From contig JAKQKF010000012.1 in assembly GCA_029560815.1 (NCBI GenBank), positions 1-9,041 of the forward strand: a stretch of 9,041 nucleotides of DNA. Direction: 5' to 3'. The notes below the pieces were generated by a model. The model did no database searches. It worked only from the letters and a program-made list of their open reading frames with translations, and was not told the DNA's origin. Shown here piece after piece: positions 1 through 7,643 of the stretch (its first letter is position 1; every line of letters begins with the position of its first letter). Source of the stretch: a bacterium (lineage in GTDB: Bacteria; KSB1; UBA2214). The translations under genes and the position numbers were made by a program.

Positions 1-1
1 G

Positions 2-772
2 AATCAGAAACAGGGGCTCTTCATCGAAGAATATACTGCCGGCCTCTTCACCAGGTTCAATCTTGTCATCGACAGCCTCCTCTTCGTCAGGATCTCTCCG
101 GCCCTCGCCGGCACCAAGCCCGGGGTCAAGGTCGATTATGCGCTGATCACCCCCGAGGATCAGAAGAAGACGCTGGTGAGCTGGAAGGGCGGCCAATGGA
201 GCGTGCGAGAGACGCTCGACAAGTATCTGCAGATGACCCGCGGCAATGCCTACCGTCTGACCCGTTATGAGGATGTAGCTGATTTTGCTAAAAAAGCCAA
301 CCTACAGGAGCTGATGCTTCTGGACGCCAAAGAGCGCAAGCTTGACCAGACTGAGGAGTACAAAAAGGATTTCCTCTATGCCAGGAACCAGCTTCTGGGT
401 CAAAAATGCCGTGAACGGCTGATCACCCGCGTCGTCAAGGTGACCGAACAGGAGATCACCGATTTCTATGAGAACCACAAGTCTGAGTACAATGACCGCC
501 CCCTCGTCGAGCTGAGGTCGACCCTGCGCAGCCGCATCTACAGCACCAAGATGGCTGAGCTTCAGGAGAAGGTTACTTCCGATCTGCGCAAGAAATATCC
601 TGAAAAATGGAATGAAAAGGCGCTCAAGAAGGCTGCGGAGACTCTCAACGCCGAAAAGGCCGCCAATCCCGGGAAGCCCGGCACTCCGCCGCCGGGCATG
701 GGCGGGGGACCGGGACAGCGCCCGGGCCGGGGAGGCGATGTTCCCCCTGCACCTCCGCAGGGAGTGCGCTGA
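2..772 (+). CDS. SurA/PrsA-like periplasmic chaperone, C-terminal part (5' end outside window)
   Basis: The reading frame is open from the window edge, so the gene starts upstream; 256 residues are visible. An internal ATG lies in this frame at 215-217 and a GTG at 176, but coding signal continues unbroken to the edge. Residues about 65-160 form a charged helical module. It ends in a segment of the kind VTEQEITDFYENHKSEY, which in SurA/PrsA-type foldases (SurA_N-like) immediately precedes the parvulin isomerase domain. Here no parvulin core follows; the chain goes straight into another amphipathic helix (about residues 165-215) and a Gly/Pro-rich, low-complexity tail (about 220-256). This suggests a holdase-type chaperone or a PPIase whose catalytic domain lies upstream of the window. 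The family call rests on motif style only. The stop lies three bases before the alpha-mannosidase start, so the two are probably co-transcribed. Periplasmic location is inferred from the family. Confidence 0.6.
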   Translation, partial: NQKQGLFIEEYTAGLFTRFNLVIDSLLFVRISPALAGTKPGVKVDYALITPEDQKKTLVSWKGGQWSVRETLDKYLQMTRGNAYRLTRYEDVADFAKKANLQELMLLDAKERKLDQTEEYKKDFLYARNQLLGQKCRERLITRVVKVTEQEITDFYENHKSEYNDRPLVELRSTLRSRIYSTKMAELQEKVTSDLRKKYPEKWNEKALKKAAETLNAEKAANPGKPGTPPPGMGGGPGQRPGRGGDVPPAPPQGVR

Positions 773-775
773 GGC

Positions 776-3700
776 ATGATCGAACGCGAAATCCAGCTTT
801 ACGAGACCCGGATCGGCCAGTTTATCGACCGGCTACCATCCCGTTTCTACGCCGAACAGATTCCACTGGCGGCAGAGGTCGCGCTCGCCGATCCGCCGCG
901 CTCCTTTGCACAGCGTCTGGAACTCGCCTACCGACCCATCGCGGCCGGGGAGAAGTGGGGATCGGACTGGCAGACGGCCTGGTTTCATCTCACCGGCATC
1001 GTCCCCGCCGCATGGCAGGGCCGGCCGGTGGTGGCGCGCATCAATCTCGGCGGTGAGGGTCTGGCATTCGCCGCCGACGGCACCCCTGCGCACGCCCTGA
1101 GCTGGCATTCGCTTTGGCAGCCCGAATTCCGCCGCGACCGCATCCCGATCGCCGATCCCGCCCGCGGCGGCGAAAAGGTTGATCTCTGGATCGAGGCCTC
1201 CGCGGCGCAGATCTTTGGTTTGCAGCTTGTCGCCGACCCCCTGCAGGAGGACCCCCGCCGCCACGGCCACCTCGAGGCCGTGGTGCAGGATCTCACTCTC
1301 GGGATCTTCCGGCCGTCGCTCTGGCACCTCTGGCTCGACGCCCGGCTGCTCTATAACCAGATGAAGGCCTTGCCGGAGAAGAGTGTCCGCCGCGCCCGGC
1401 TCCTCCGCGCCCTGATGCGGGCCGCCGACCTCTTTCAGGGGGATGACGGCACCACCGCAGCCGCCCGGGCCATTCTCGCCGTCGAGCTGGCCAAGAAAAG
1501 CGGCCAATCCGACCTCACCGCGCACGCCGTCGGCCACGCCCATATCGATACCGGCTGGCTCTGGCCGGTCGCGGAAACCGTGCGCAAGTGCGCTCGCTCC
1601 TTCGCCGCCCAGATCGATCTGATCGAACGCTATCCGGGCTACGTATTCGGCGCCTCCCAGGCTCAGCATTACGCCTTTGTCAAGGACAACTATCCCGGCC
1701 TCTATGAAAAAATCCGCGCCCGGGTGGCGGACGGCAGCTGGGAGATCCAGGGCGGGATGTGGGTCGAAGCCGACTGCAACCTCATCGGCGGCGAATCGAT
1801 GGTTCGCCAGATTCTCCATGGCGTACGCTTTTTTGAAAAGGAGTTCGGGGTCGCGGTGCGCAATCTCTGGCTTCCCGATGTCTTCGGCTACAGCGCCGCC
1901 ATGCCGCAGATCCTCAAGAAGAGCGGCCTCGATTATATGGTCACCCAGAAAATCTCCTGGAACCAGTTCAACCGCTTTCCTCATCACTCTTTCATCTGGC
2001 GCGGCATCGACGGCAGCGAGATCATCGTCCACTTCCCGCCGGAGGATACCTACAACAGCGAATTTTGGCCCTCCGGCATGCGCCACGCCCAGGAGAATTT
2101 TGCCGAACGCGACCGCCTCGACGAGTTCCTCGTCCTCTTCGGCATCGGCGACGGCGGCGGCGGCGCGACCGAGGAGATCATCGAGGCCGGCCTGCGCCAG
2201 CGCGACCTCGAGGGCGGACCCCGGGTCCGTTTCGGCAAGGCCCAGGAGATGCTCGACCGCCTCGGCGCCCGCCCGGAGCTGCTCCAGCGCTGGATCGGCG
2301 AACTTTACCTTGAACTTCATCGCGGCACCCTCACCACCCAGGCCCGCACCAAATTCATGAACCGCTGGTGCGAACACAAACTGCGCGAGGTCGAAGCCCT
2401 CTTCAGCGCTCTGCCGGCCGGCGAATACCCCGCCGCGGAACTGGACGGGCTCTGGAAAACGGTGCTGCGCAATCAGTTCCATGACATCCTGCCCGGCTCG
2501 AGCATTAAACAGGTTTATGATACGACCCGCCGCGAACATGACGAGGTCAAAAAGGAGTTGAACGGCCTGGCCGGCCGGGCCGGCGCGAAACTCCTCGATC
2601 CGGAAGAGGGAAGCATCACCCTGGTCAACACCCTCTCCACTCCTTTCACCCGCCCGGCTTTTTTGCCGGCGGCCTGGATCGGTCACGAGATTCTGGATCA
2701 AACCGGCCGGCCCATACCGGCCCAGGTGCGCGAAGGGAACCTGGTCGCCCTGGCCGATGTGCCGGCCCTGGCTTCGATTGTGCTGCGCCGCGGTCGGTTG
2801 CTGCCCGAGTCGGCTTTGCCGCCCGAACCCCGGGTTTCCGGGCTGTCGGCCCCCGCATCACTCCAGGGCGTCATCCTCGAAAACGACCTCATCCGCTACG
2901 AACTGGCCGGGGATGGCACCATCGCCCGCATTTTTGACAAGGAGAGGAACGCTGAGGTGATGCGGCCGGGCCAGAGCGGCAACCGCATTGGCCTCTATGA
3001 GGACCGCCCCGCCAACTGGGATGCCTGGGACGTCGATATCTTTTACGAGAATCAACTCCTGCAGCAGGCTGAATTGACCGGCTGGCGCCAGCTCGGTTCG
3101 GGGCCGGTGGCGCAAATGCTTCTGCTTCATTTCCGCGCCGGCGATTCCACCATTGAGCAGCGCCTCTGCCTCGTCCGCAATACCAAACGCCTCGATTTCG
3201 TCACCCATGTCCACTGGCGGGAGCGCCACCGCATGCTCCGTGTCGCCTTCGATGCCGATGTCACCGCCACCGAGGCCTCCTTTGAGATCCAGTACGGCAC
3301 GGTCAAACGCCCGACCCACCGCAATACCAGCTGGGATATGGCCAGGTTCGAGACCGTCGGGCACCGCTTCGTCGATCTCAGCGAACCCACCCACGGAGTC
3401 GCCCTGATCAATAACGGCAAATACGGTCACAAGATCCTCGACCGCACCATCGATCTCAACCTGCTGCGCGCGCCCACCTCTCCTGATCCCGATGCCGATC
3501 GCGGCGAGCACGACGTGATCTACAGTCTGCTGCCCCACGCGGGCGCCCTGGAGGAATCGGCGGTCCATGCCGAGGCGGCTCAGCTCAACCAGCCGCTCGC
3601 CCTTTTCGAAGGCCGCAGCGGCACAGTGGCCTTTCCCTGCCGGCTGGAGAATGAGGCGGTGACCCTCTCGGTCCTCAAAAAGGCGGAGGAGGATGATGCC

Positions 3701-3886
3701 CTTATCCTGCGCCTCTACGAGCCGCGCGGACGCCGCACCACGGCCCGGCTGCTGCTTGCCGATACCGGCAGACGGGTCTATGAAACCGATCTGCTCGAAC
3801 GTGAGATCGGGGAAATTACCCACCGGGACGGCGCGGTCACGCTCGAATTCGGCCCCTTCGAGATCAAAACGATAAAGCTCGTCTAG
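776..3886 (+). CDS. GH38 alpha-mannosidase (Ams1-like, cytoplasmic)
   Basis: Class II alpha-mannosidase of 1036 residues, hydrolysing terminal alpha-linked mannose with retention in a metal-dependent active site. Domains in order: N-terminal beta region (about 1-240), GH38 catalytic barrel (about 248-500), helical middle domain (about 510-605), and C-terminal beta-sandwich (about 610-1036, with the typical YEDRPANWDAWDVD stretch). Motif HAHIDTGWLWP gives H256 and D258 as metal ligands. WLPDVFGYS gives D368, the expected nucleophile and ligand. GDGGGG lies around 458-463, and QFHDILPGS gives H569 as the last metal ligand. All key residues expected from family knowledge are present, so it should be active. 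There is no signal peptide or membrane segment, so the enzyme is probably cytoplasmic and acts on imported oligosaccharides. The ATG follows the upstream stop by three bases, with GGGAG at 760-764 as likely ribosome binding site. Linkage specificity (1,2/1,3/1,6) cannot be read from sequence. Confidence 0.96.
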   Translation: MIEREIQLYETRIGQFIDRLPSRFYAEQIPLAAEVALADPPRSFAQRLELAYRPIAAGEKWGSDWQTAWFHLTGIVPAAWQGRPVVARINLGGEGLAFAADGTPAHALSWHSLWQPEFRRDRIPIADPARGGEKVDLWIEASAAQIFGLQLVADPLQEDPRRHGHLEAVVQDLTLGIFRPSLWHLWLDARLLYNQMKALPEKSVRRARLLRALMRAADLFQGDDGTTAAARAILAVELAKKSGQSDLTAHAVGHAHIDTGWLWPVAETVRKCARSFAAQIDLIERYPGYVFGASQAQHYAFVKDNYPGLYEKIRARVADGSWEIQGGMWVEADCNLIGGESMVRQILHGVRFFEKEFGVAVRNLWLPDVFGYSAAMPQILKKSGLDYMVTQKISWNQFNRFPHHSFIWRGIDGSEIIVHFPPEDTYNSEFWPSGMRHAQENFAERDRLDEFLVLFGIGDGGGGATEEIIEAGLRQRDLEGGPRVRFGKAQEMLDRLGARPELLQRWIGELYLELHRGTLTTQARTKFMNRWCEHKLREVEALFSALPAGEYPAAELDGLWKTVLRNQFHDILPGSSIKQVYDTTRREHDEVKKELNGLAGRAGAKLLDPEEGSITLVNTLSTPFTRPAFLPAAWIGHEILDQTGRPIPAQVREGNLVALADVPALASIVLRRGRLLPESALPPEPRVSGLSAPASLQGVILENDLIRYELAGDGTIARIFDKERNAEVMRPGQSGNRIGLYEDRPANWDAWDVDIFYENQLLQQAELTGWRQLGSGPVAQMLLLHFRAGDSTIEQRLCLVRNTKRLDFVTHVHWRERHRMLRVAFDADVTATEASFEIQYGTVKRPTHRNTSWDMARFETVGHRFVDLSEPTHGVALINNGKYGHKILDRTIDLNLLRAPTSPDPDADRGEHDVIYSLLPHAGALEESAVHAEAAQLNQPLALFEGRSGTVAFPCRLENEAVTLSVLKKAEEDDALILRLYEPRGRRTTARLLLADTGRRVYETDLLEREIGEITHRDGAVTLEFGPFEIKTIKLV

Positions 3887-3927
3887 CGCGGCAGCTTTAC
3901 GCCGGATGCCGCCGCTCCCGGCCGCTC

Positions 3928-3945
3928 CGGCCTGCGCCGCTTTTT
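3928..3945 (+). terminator. weak terminator-like hairpin with T-run
   Basis: In the 80-base gap after the alpha-mannosidase, a four-pair stem CGGC/GCCG (3928-3931 with 3936-3939, loop CTGC) is followed by C and five Ts (3941-3945). An alternative six-pair stem GCGGCA/TGCCGC (3888-3893 with 3907-3912) lies just after the stop codon. Neither is a strong intrinsic terminator. They may give partial termination or mRNA processing between GH38 and the lipoprotein gene, or may be chance pairing in GC-rich DNA. Confidence 0.25.
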
Positions 3946-3966
3946 CATCTCAACCGGGAGTCCCCC

Positions 3967-6591
3967 ATGCGCAAGCTGTTCCTCTACCTGACGATCATCC
4001 TGGGGGCGGCCTGCGCTCCCTCCGGTGAACAGCTCATTCCGGCAGGCGATCTCCAGCGCGCGGTGCGCGCGCAGCTTCCACTTCAGAAGGAGCTGGCCCG
4101 GCACCGGCAGCAGGAGCTCTTGAGTGTTTTCCGGCAAAAACTCGCCCCGGCCGAGCGCGAAGCCCTCGAGTGGCTCTACGCCTGGATGCCGCTCAGCGAC
4201 CTCGCCGACTATGACGGAGAATTCTACCTCCGCCAGGTGCGCGCCACCCTGCAGGCACGCGCCGATATGGCATGGGGCCGCAGCATCCCCGACGATCTCT
4301 TCCTCCACTTTGTTCTCCCCCTGCGCGTAAATAACGAAAACCTCGATTCCGCCCGCGTCGTCCTGTACGGTCTGCTCAGGGAGCGGGTGCAGGGCCTGAC
4401 CATGCGCCAGGCCGCCCTCGAGGTCAACCACTGGTGCCACGAGCACGTCACCTACCGTGGAGCGGACATGCGCACCTCCGCTCCCCTGGCGACGATGCGC
4501 AGCGCCATCGGCCGCTGCGGCGAAGAGTCGGTTTTCACGGTCGCCGCCCTGCGCGCGATCGGCATTCCGGCGCGCCAGGTTTATACTCCGCGCTGGGCCC
4601 ACAGCGACGACAATCATGCCTGGGTGGAACTCTGGGCCGACGGGGAGTGGTATTTTCTCGGCGCCTGCGAGCCTGAGCCGGACCTCAATATGGGCTGGTT
4701 CAAGGAGCCGGCGCGCCGCGCCATGCTTGTCCACACCCGGGTGATGGGACCCTATGCAGGAGAAGAGGAGGTGCTCGCCTCCTCGCCCCGTCACCGCGAG
4801 ATCAATGTACTCGGCCGCTACGCCGAGGTCACTCCGCTCCACGTCCGCATTGTCTCCGCGGCGGGAGTGCCGGTCGCCGGTGCGGAGGTCTCTTTCAGGA
4901 TCTACAACTATGCCGAGTTCTATCCTCTGGCGCGGCGCACCAGTGACGCGACGGGGTTTTGCAGCCTGCGCACCGGGCGCGGCGATCTCCTCATCTGGGC
5001 GCAGCGGGATTCGCTGACCGGCTTTGCGCGCGCGGCGGGAGCCGATACGGTGGTGGTCACCCTGCAGCCAGGTGCCCCGCCTGAGGCGATCCTCGAACTC
5101 GATTTCGCCCCGCCCCTGGCCCGTCCGCCGCTGCCGGATACCATCACAGAGGCGGCGCGCGCAGCCCATGCCCGCCGCCTCGCCTTTGAAGACAGCCTGC
5201 GGAAGGCCTATGAGGCGACCTTTATGGATTCGCTCGCCAGCGCGAGGCTCGCCGCGGAGTGCGGGCTGGAGCCCGAACCGGTTTGGCAGGCTGTGCGCAG
5301 GAGCCGCGGCAACCATGCTGAGATCGCCCGCTTCATCCGCGCAGGGGCTGCTGTCAGGCGTCATCTTGTGCTACCCCTCCTGATAGTAATCGCGGAGAAG
5401 GATCTGCGCGATGTGCCCGCAGAGATCCTGCTCGATCACCTGGAGGCCGTCCGGCCCGATTCGACGCTGCCCCGCGGCCTCTTTGAAAGATATCTGCTCA
5501 ATCCCCGCATCCGGAATGAAGCCCTGGCCCCCTGGCGACAGCTGCTGCAGGAGGGCATGAGCCGGGAAATGGGCCGATCGGTGTTTGCGAGCCCCGGGAT
5601 GCTGGCCAATTGGGTCGAGAAAAACATCCGCCTGGAGGAGAACGCCAACTATTACGGGGTGCCGCTGACCCCCCGGGGCGTCTGGGAGCTGCGGGCGGCG
5701 GATCCGCTCTCGCGCGACATCTTTCTGGTCGCTCTCTGCCGCAGCCTGAATATCCCCGCCCGCCTGGATCCCGCCTTCGAGCGGCCGGAGTATTGGGATG
5801 TCACCAGCCAATCGTGGCAGTTGATGGATGCGGATGCCGGAGGCACCGGAGCGGCTGTTTGCAGCCTGGCGTTTTCAAATCGGGATAAAACCATCGCCCG
5901 GCCGGAGTACTGGCGTCATTTCACCCTGGCCCGTCTGGAGGATGGAGAGTATAAAACCCTGGAACTGGAGGGGATTGATTTCAGCGCGGGCAGGGGGATG
6001 CTCGAGCTTCCCGCCGGCAATTATCTTCTCGTCACCGGCTATCGTCTGCAGAGCGGCGCGGTCCTCAGCCGTCTCCACTTTTTTACGCTTGAGCCGGGGC
6101 AGACGCGCATGGTTGATCTGGTCTGGCGTCACAGCGGTGGTGCGCTCAAAGCCCTCGCCCGGCTGCCTGAAGGGGCACTGCTGACGGACGGAAACGGGCG
6201 GCGGCACACCCTGAAAGAGCTCGCCCGGCCTGAAGGGCTCATCCTCGCCTGGCTCGATCCCGGACGCGAGCCTTCACAGCATGTGCTGCGCGAGTGGCAG
6301 GAGCTCAAACCGCTCTATGAGGAGTGGGGAGGAAGGATGGCCGCTGTGGTGGTGGCCGGCGGCGAAAGCCGACTCGCGGCCTATTCGCTGCCCGGGCAGC
6401 TGATGGTGGTGCAGGATGTGCATGAAGAGGTGCGGCGGCGGCTGGGTCAAACCCTCGGCGGGGAGCTGTCGGTTTTCCCGGTCCTGGTCTATGTGAATCC
6501 CGCCGGCGAGATCCTGTGGATGAATCAGGGCTATCAGGTCGGCCTGGGCGACCGACTGCTGCAGGTGATCATTGCAGCGCAGGAGCGCTGA
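3967..6591 (+). CDS. multidomain transglutaminase-like lipoprotein with thioredoxin-like C-terminus
   Basis: An 874-residue protein. The N-terminus MRKLFLYLTIILGAAC is a lipoprotein signal with lipobox LGAAC, so C16 is the predicted lipidated residue and the protein is an envelope lipoprotein. Residues about 120-265 form a transglutaminase-like (papain-fold) domain: C184 in GRCGEES and H217 in DNHAWVELW are the expected catalytic pair. The usual Asp position after W228 falls in LGACEPEPD, where Gly (G232) sits at the Asp site and E235 is a possible substitute. Residues about 282-366 look like a beta-sandwich (carboxypeptidase-regulatory or Ig-like), followed by a helical linker (about 385-520). 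Around 545-640 a second transglutaminase-like segment ends in LCRSLNIPAR but has no Cys at the catalytic site. Residues about 739-874 look thioredoxin/TlpA-like but lack CxxC. Multidomain proteins of this kind occur near glycan-degradation genes in Bacteroidetes; their substrate is not known to me. GGGAG at 3956-3960 sits six bases before the ATG. Confidence 0.85.
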   Translation: MRKLFLYLTIILGAACAPSGEQLIPAGDLQRAVRAQLPLQKELARHRQQELLSVFRQKLAPAEREALEWLYAWMPLSDLADYDGEFYLRQVRATLQARADMAWGRSIPDDLFLHFVLPLRVNNENLDSARVVLYGLLRERVQGLTMRQAALEVNHWCHEHVTYRGADMRTSAPLATMRSAIGRCGEESVFTVAALRAIGIPARQVYTPRWAHSDDNHAWVELWADGEWYFLGACEPEPDLNMGWFKEPARRAMLVHTRVMGPYAGEEEVLASSPRHREINVLGRYAEVTPLHVRIVSAAGVPVAGAEVSFRIYNYAEFYPLARRTSDATGFCSLRTGRGDLLIWAQRDSLTGFARAAGADTVVVTLQPGAPPEAILELDFAPPLARPPLPDTITEAARAAHARRLAFEDSLRKAYEATFMDSLASARLAAECGLEPEPVWQAVRRSRGNHAEIARFIRAGAAVRRHLVLPLLIVIAEKDLRDVPAEILLDHLEAVRPDSTLPRGLFERYLLNPRIRNEALAPWRQLLQEGMSREMGRSVFASPGMLANWVEKNIRLEENANYYGVPLTPRGVWELRAADPLSRDIFLVALCRSLNIPARLDPAFERPEYWDVTSQSWQLMDADAGGTGAAVCSLAFSNRDKTIARPEYWRHFTLARLEDGEYKTLELEGIDFSAGRGMLELPAGNYLLVTGYRLQSGAVLSRLHFFTLEPGQTRMVDLVWRHSGGALKALARLPEGALLTDGNGRRHTLKELARPEGLILAWLDPGREPSQHVLREWQELKPLYEEWGGRMAAVVVAGGESRLAAYSLPGQLMVVQDVHEEVRRRLGQTLGGELSVFPVLVYVNPAGEILWMNQGYQVGLGDRLLQVIIAAQER

Positions 6592-7642
6592 CCGCCCCTG
6601 GGATCTGGACTGCGGGCAGTGCACCTGAGCGCACAAGTTTTCCATACCGTGCGAGCGGGGGATAGTGGGCCAGACTGTCCTGTTTCGAACTCCAGATTGT
6701 GAAGAGGTGGCCCAACATATCGGGATGATTGAGGGCCTGGCTGTAATCAATAAAGCCGCGTACGGCCTCAATCTTTTTCCAGCTGGTCGGCAGCACACGA
6801 AAGCCTTTGTCCAGAAAGAGGGGCAGGGAGGGGTACTCCTCCCGCAGCTCGTAATGCCAGTCGCAGATGATGATGTCCTTCGGGATGCTGTCGATTGCTG
6901 CGGCGGTGCCGTTTTTCGAAGCCTCCCATTCGCCCAGATTATACTTCTCCCCGTCGATGAGACGGTCCCCCCACATCATCATCTCTTTTTTCCGTTTTTT
7001 AACAATGTGTCCATAGAGGTCGTTCACCGCCCCGGCGAAGACAGAAGCGGGATTCTTGCCAAAAGTGGAGGGCGAGAGGCTGTCCCCGATGAGAAAGACC
7101 TCGTCCATGCCTACATGCATCCGGTCGGCGTCGAAGGCCTTGATCAGCTCGTCGAGCAGATCGAAGATCATCGCATGGACCTTGGGATTGAGGGGATCCC
7201 ACTCCCGGCAGTAGATCCCCTTGTTGCCCGGATAGGCGCCCGGAGTGAGATCGAATTCGGGATAGCGGGTGAGCAGGGCGTAGGTGGTACCGGCCCAGGA
7301 TTGATGGCCGAAGCACTGGAACTGGGGCACCAGTTCGATGTTGTGGCGGCGGCAGGCCTTGGTCAGCCACTTCGCTCCTGCGCGGGTGATGGGCCGGCTG
7401 GTGCCGCACAGCTCGGGGTGGGATTTGTAATCGAAATTGTAATCCACTTCGAGGATGAGCATGTTGACACCGGCTGCGGCGAGGGCCGGCAGCTGGTTTT
7501 CGAGCTGAATCAGGCTCGAGTCCGAGGTGAAGCCGAGCAGATGGAGGGCGCACCAGGGTTCGGTCTTTTTGCCGGGGGCGGCCTCCAGTGCGGTGGCAAG
7601 AAGGAGGGCGAGCAAAAGGGCAATGCCGGATCTCTTTTTCAT
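6569..7642 (-). CDS. secreted GH20-type beta-N-acetylhexosaminidase
   Basis: A 357-residue glycosidase with a Sec signal peptide: basic MKKR, a hydrophobic core, and cleavage near residues 18-22 (ATA or the following EAA). The mature part is essentially one TIM barrel. The hallmark is HVGMDE at 176-181, whose D180-E181 pair corresponds to the GH20 polarising Asp and acid/base Glu in substrate-assisted catalysis. WGD (224-226), CDWHY (260-264) and TIWSS (315-319) supply barrel-strand residues, including Trp residues expected to line the sugar pocket. It is shorter than classical hexosaminidases because the N-terminal GH20b-like domain is missing, as in many short family-20 proteins. It would release terminal GlcNAc or GalNAc outside the cytoplasm. 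Translation is probably coupled to the upstream acyltransferase: the ATG is one base after that stop, with GAGGA six bases upstream. Its last 23 bases overlap the convergent lipoprotein gene. Exact substrate is unknown. Confidence 0.88.
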   Translation of the reverse strand: MKKRSGIALLLALLLATALEAAPGKKTEPWCALHLLGFTSDSSLIQLENQLPALAAAGVNMLILEVDYNFDYKSHPELCGTSRPITRAGAKWLTKACRRHNIELVPQFQCFGHQSWAGTTYALLTRYPEFDLTPGAYPGNKGIYCREWDPLNPKVHAMIFDLLDELIKAFDADRMHVGMDEVFLIGDSLSPSTFGKNPASVFAGAVNDLYGHIVKKRKKEMMMWGDRLIDGEKYNLGEWEASKNGTAAAIDSIPKDIIICDWHYELREEYPSLPLFLDKGFRVLPTSWKKIEAVRGFIDYSQALNHPDMLGHLFTIWSSKQDSLAHYPPLARYGKLVRSGALPAVQIPGAVSAPALQ

Positions 7643-7643
7643 G

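Noticed and set aside
661..760. G/C-rich low-complexity stretch considered as a repeat or mobile element scar
   Set aside because: It stays in frame and encodes a Gly/Pro-rich tail of the chaperone; no direct or terminal repeats bound it.
833..2701. A 622-residue open frame on the minus strand within the alpha-mannosidase gene
   Set aside because: It is antisense to a gene with all GH38 catalytic motifs; long antisense frames are expected in GC-rich coding DNA, and the translation shows no recognisable domain or coherent motif.
2858..3823. A 321-residue minus-strand open frame opposite the C-terminal GH38 region
   Set aside because: The same antisense effect of GC-rich codons; the GH38 beta-sandwich is continuous on the plus strand.
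3883..5364. A 493-residue minus-strand open frame opposite the lipoprotein gene
   Set aside because: It mirrors the codon bias of the plus-strand gene, has Arg/Gly/Ala-heavy composition and no family signal, while the plus strand has a lipobox and TG motifs.
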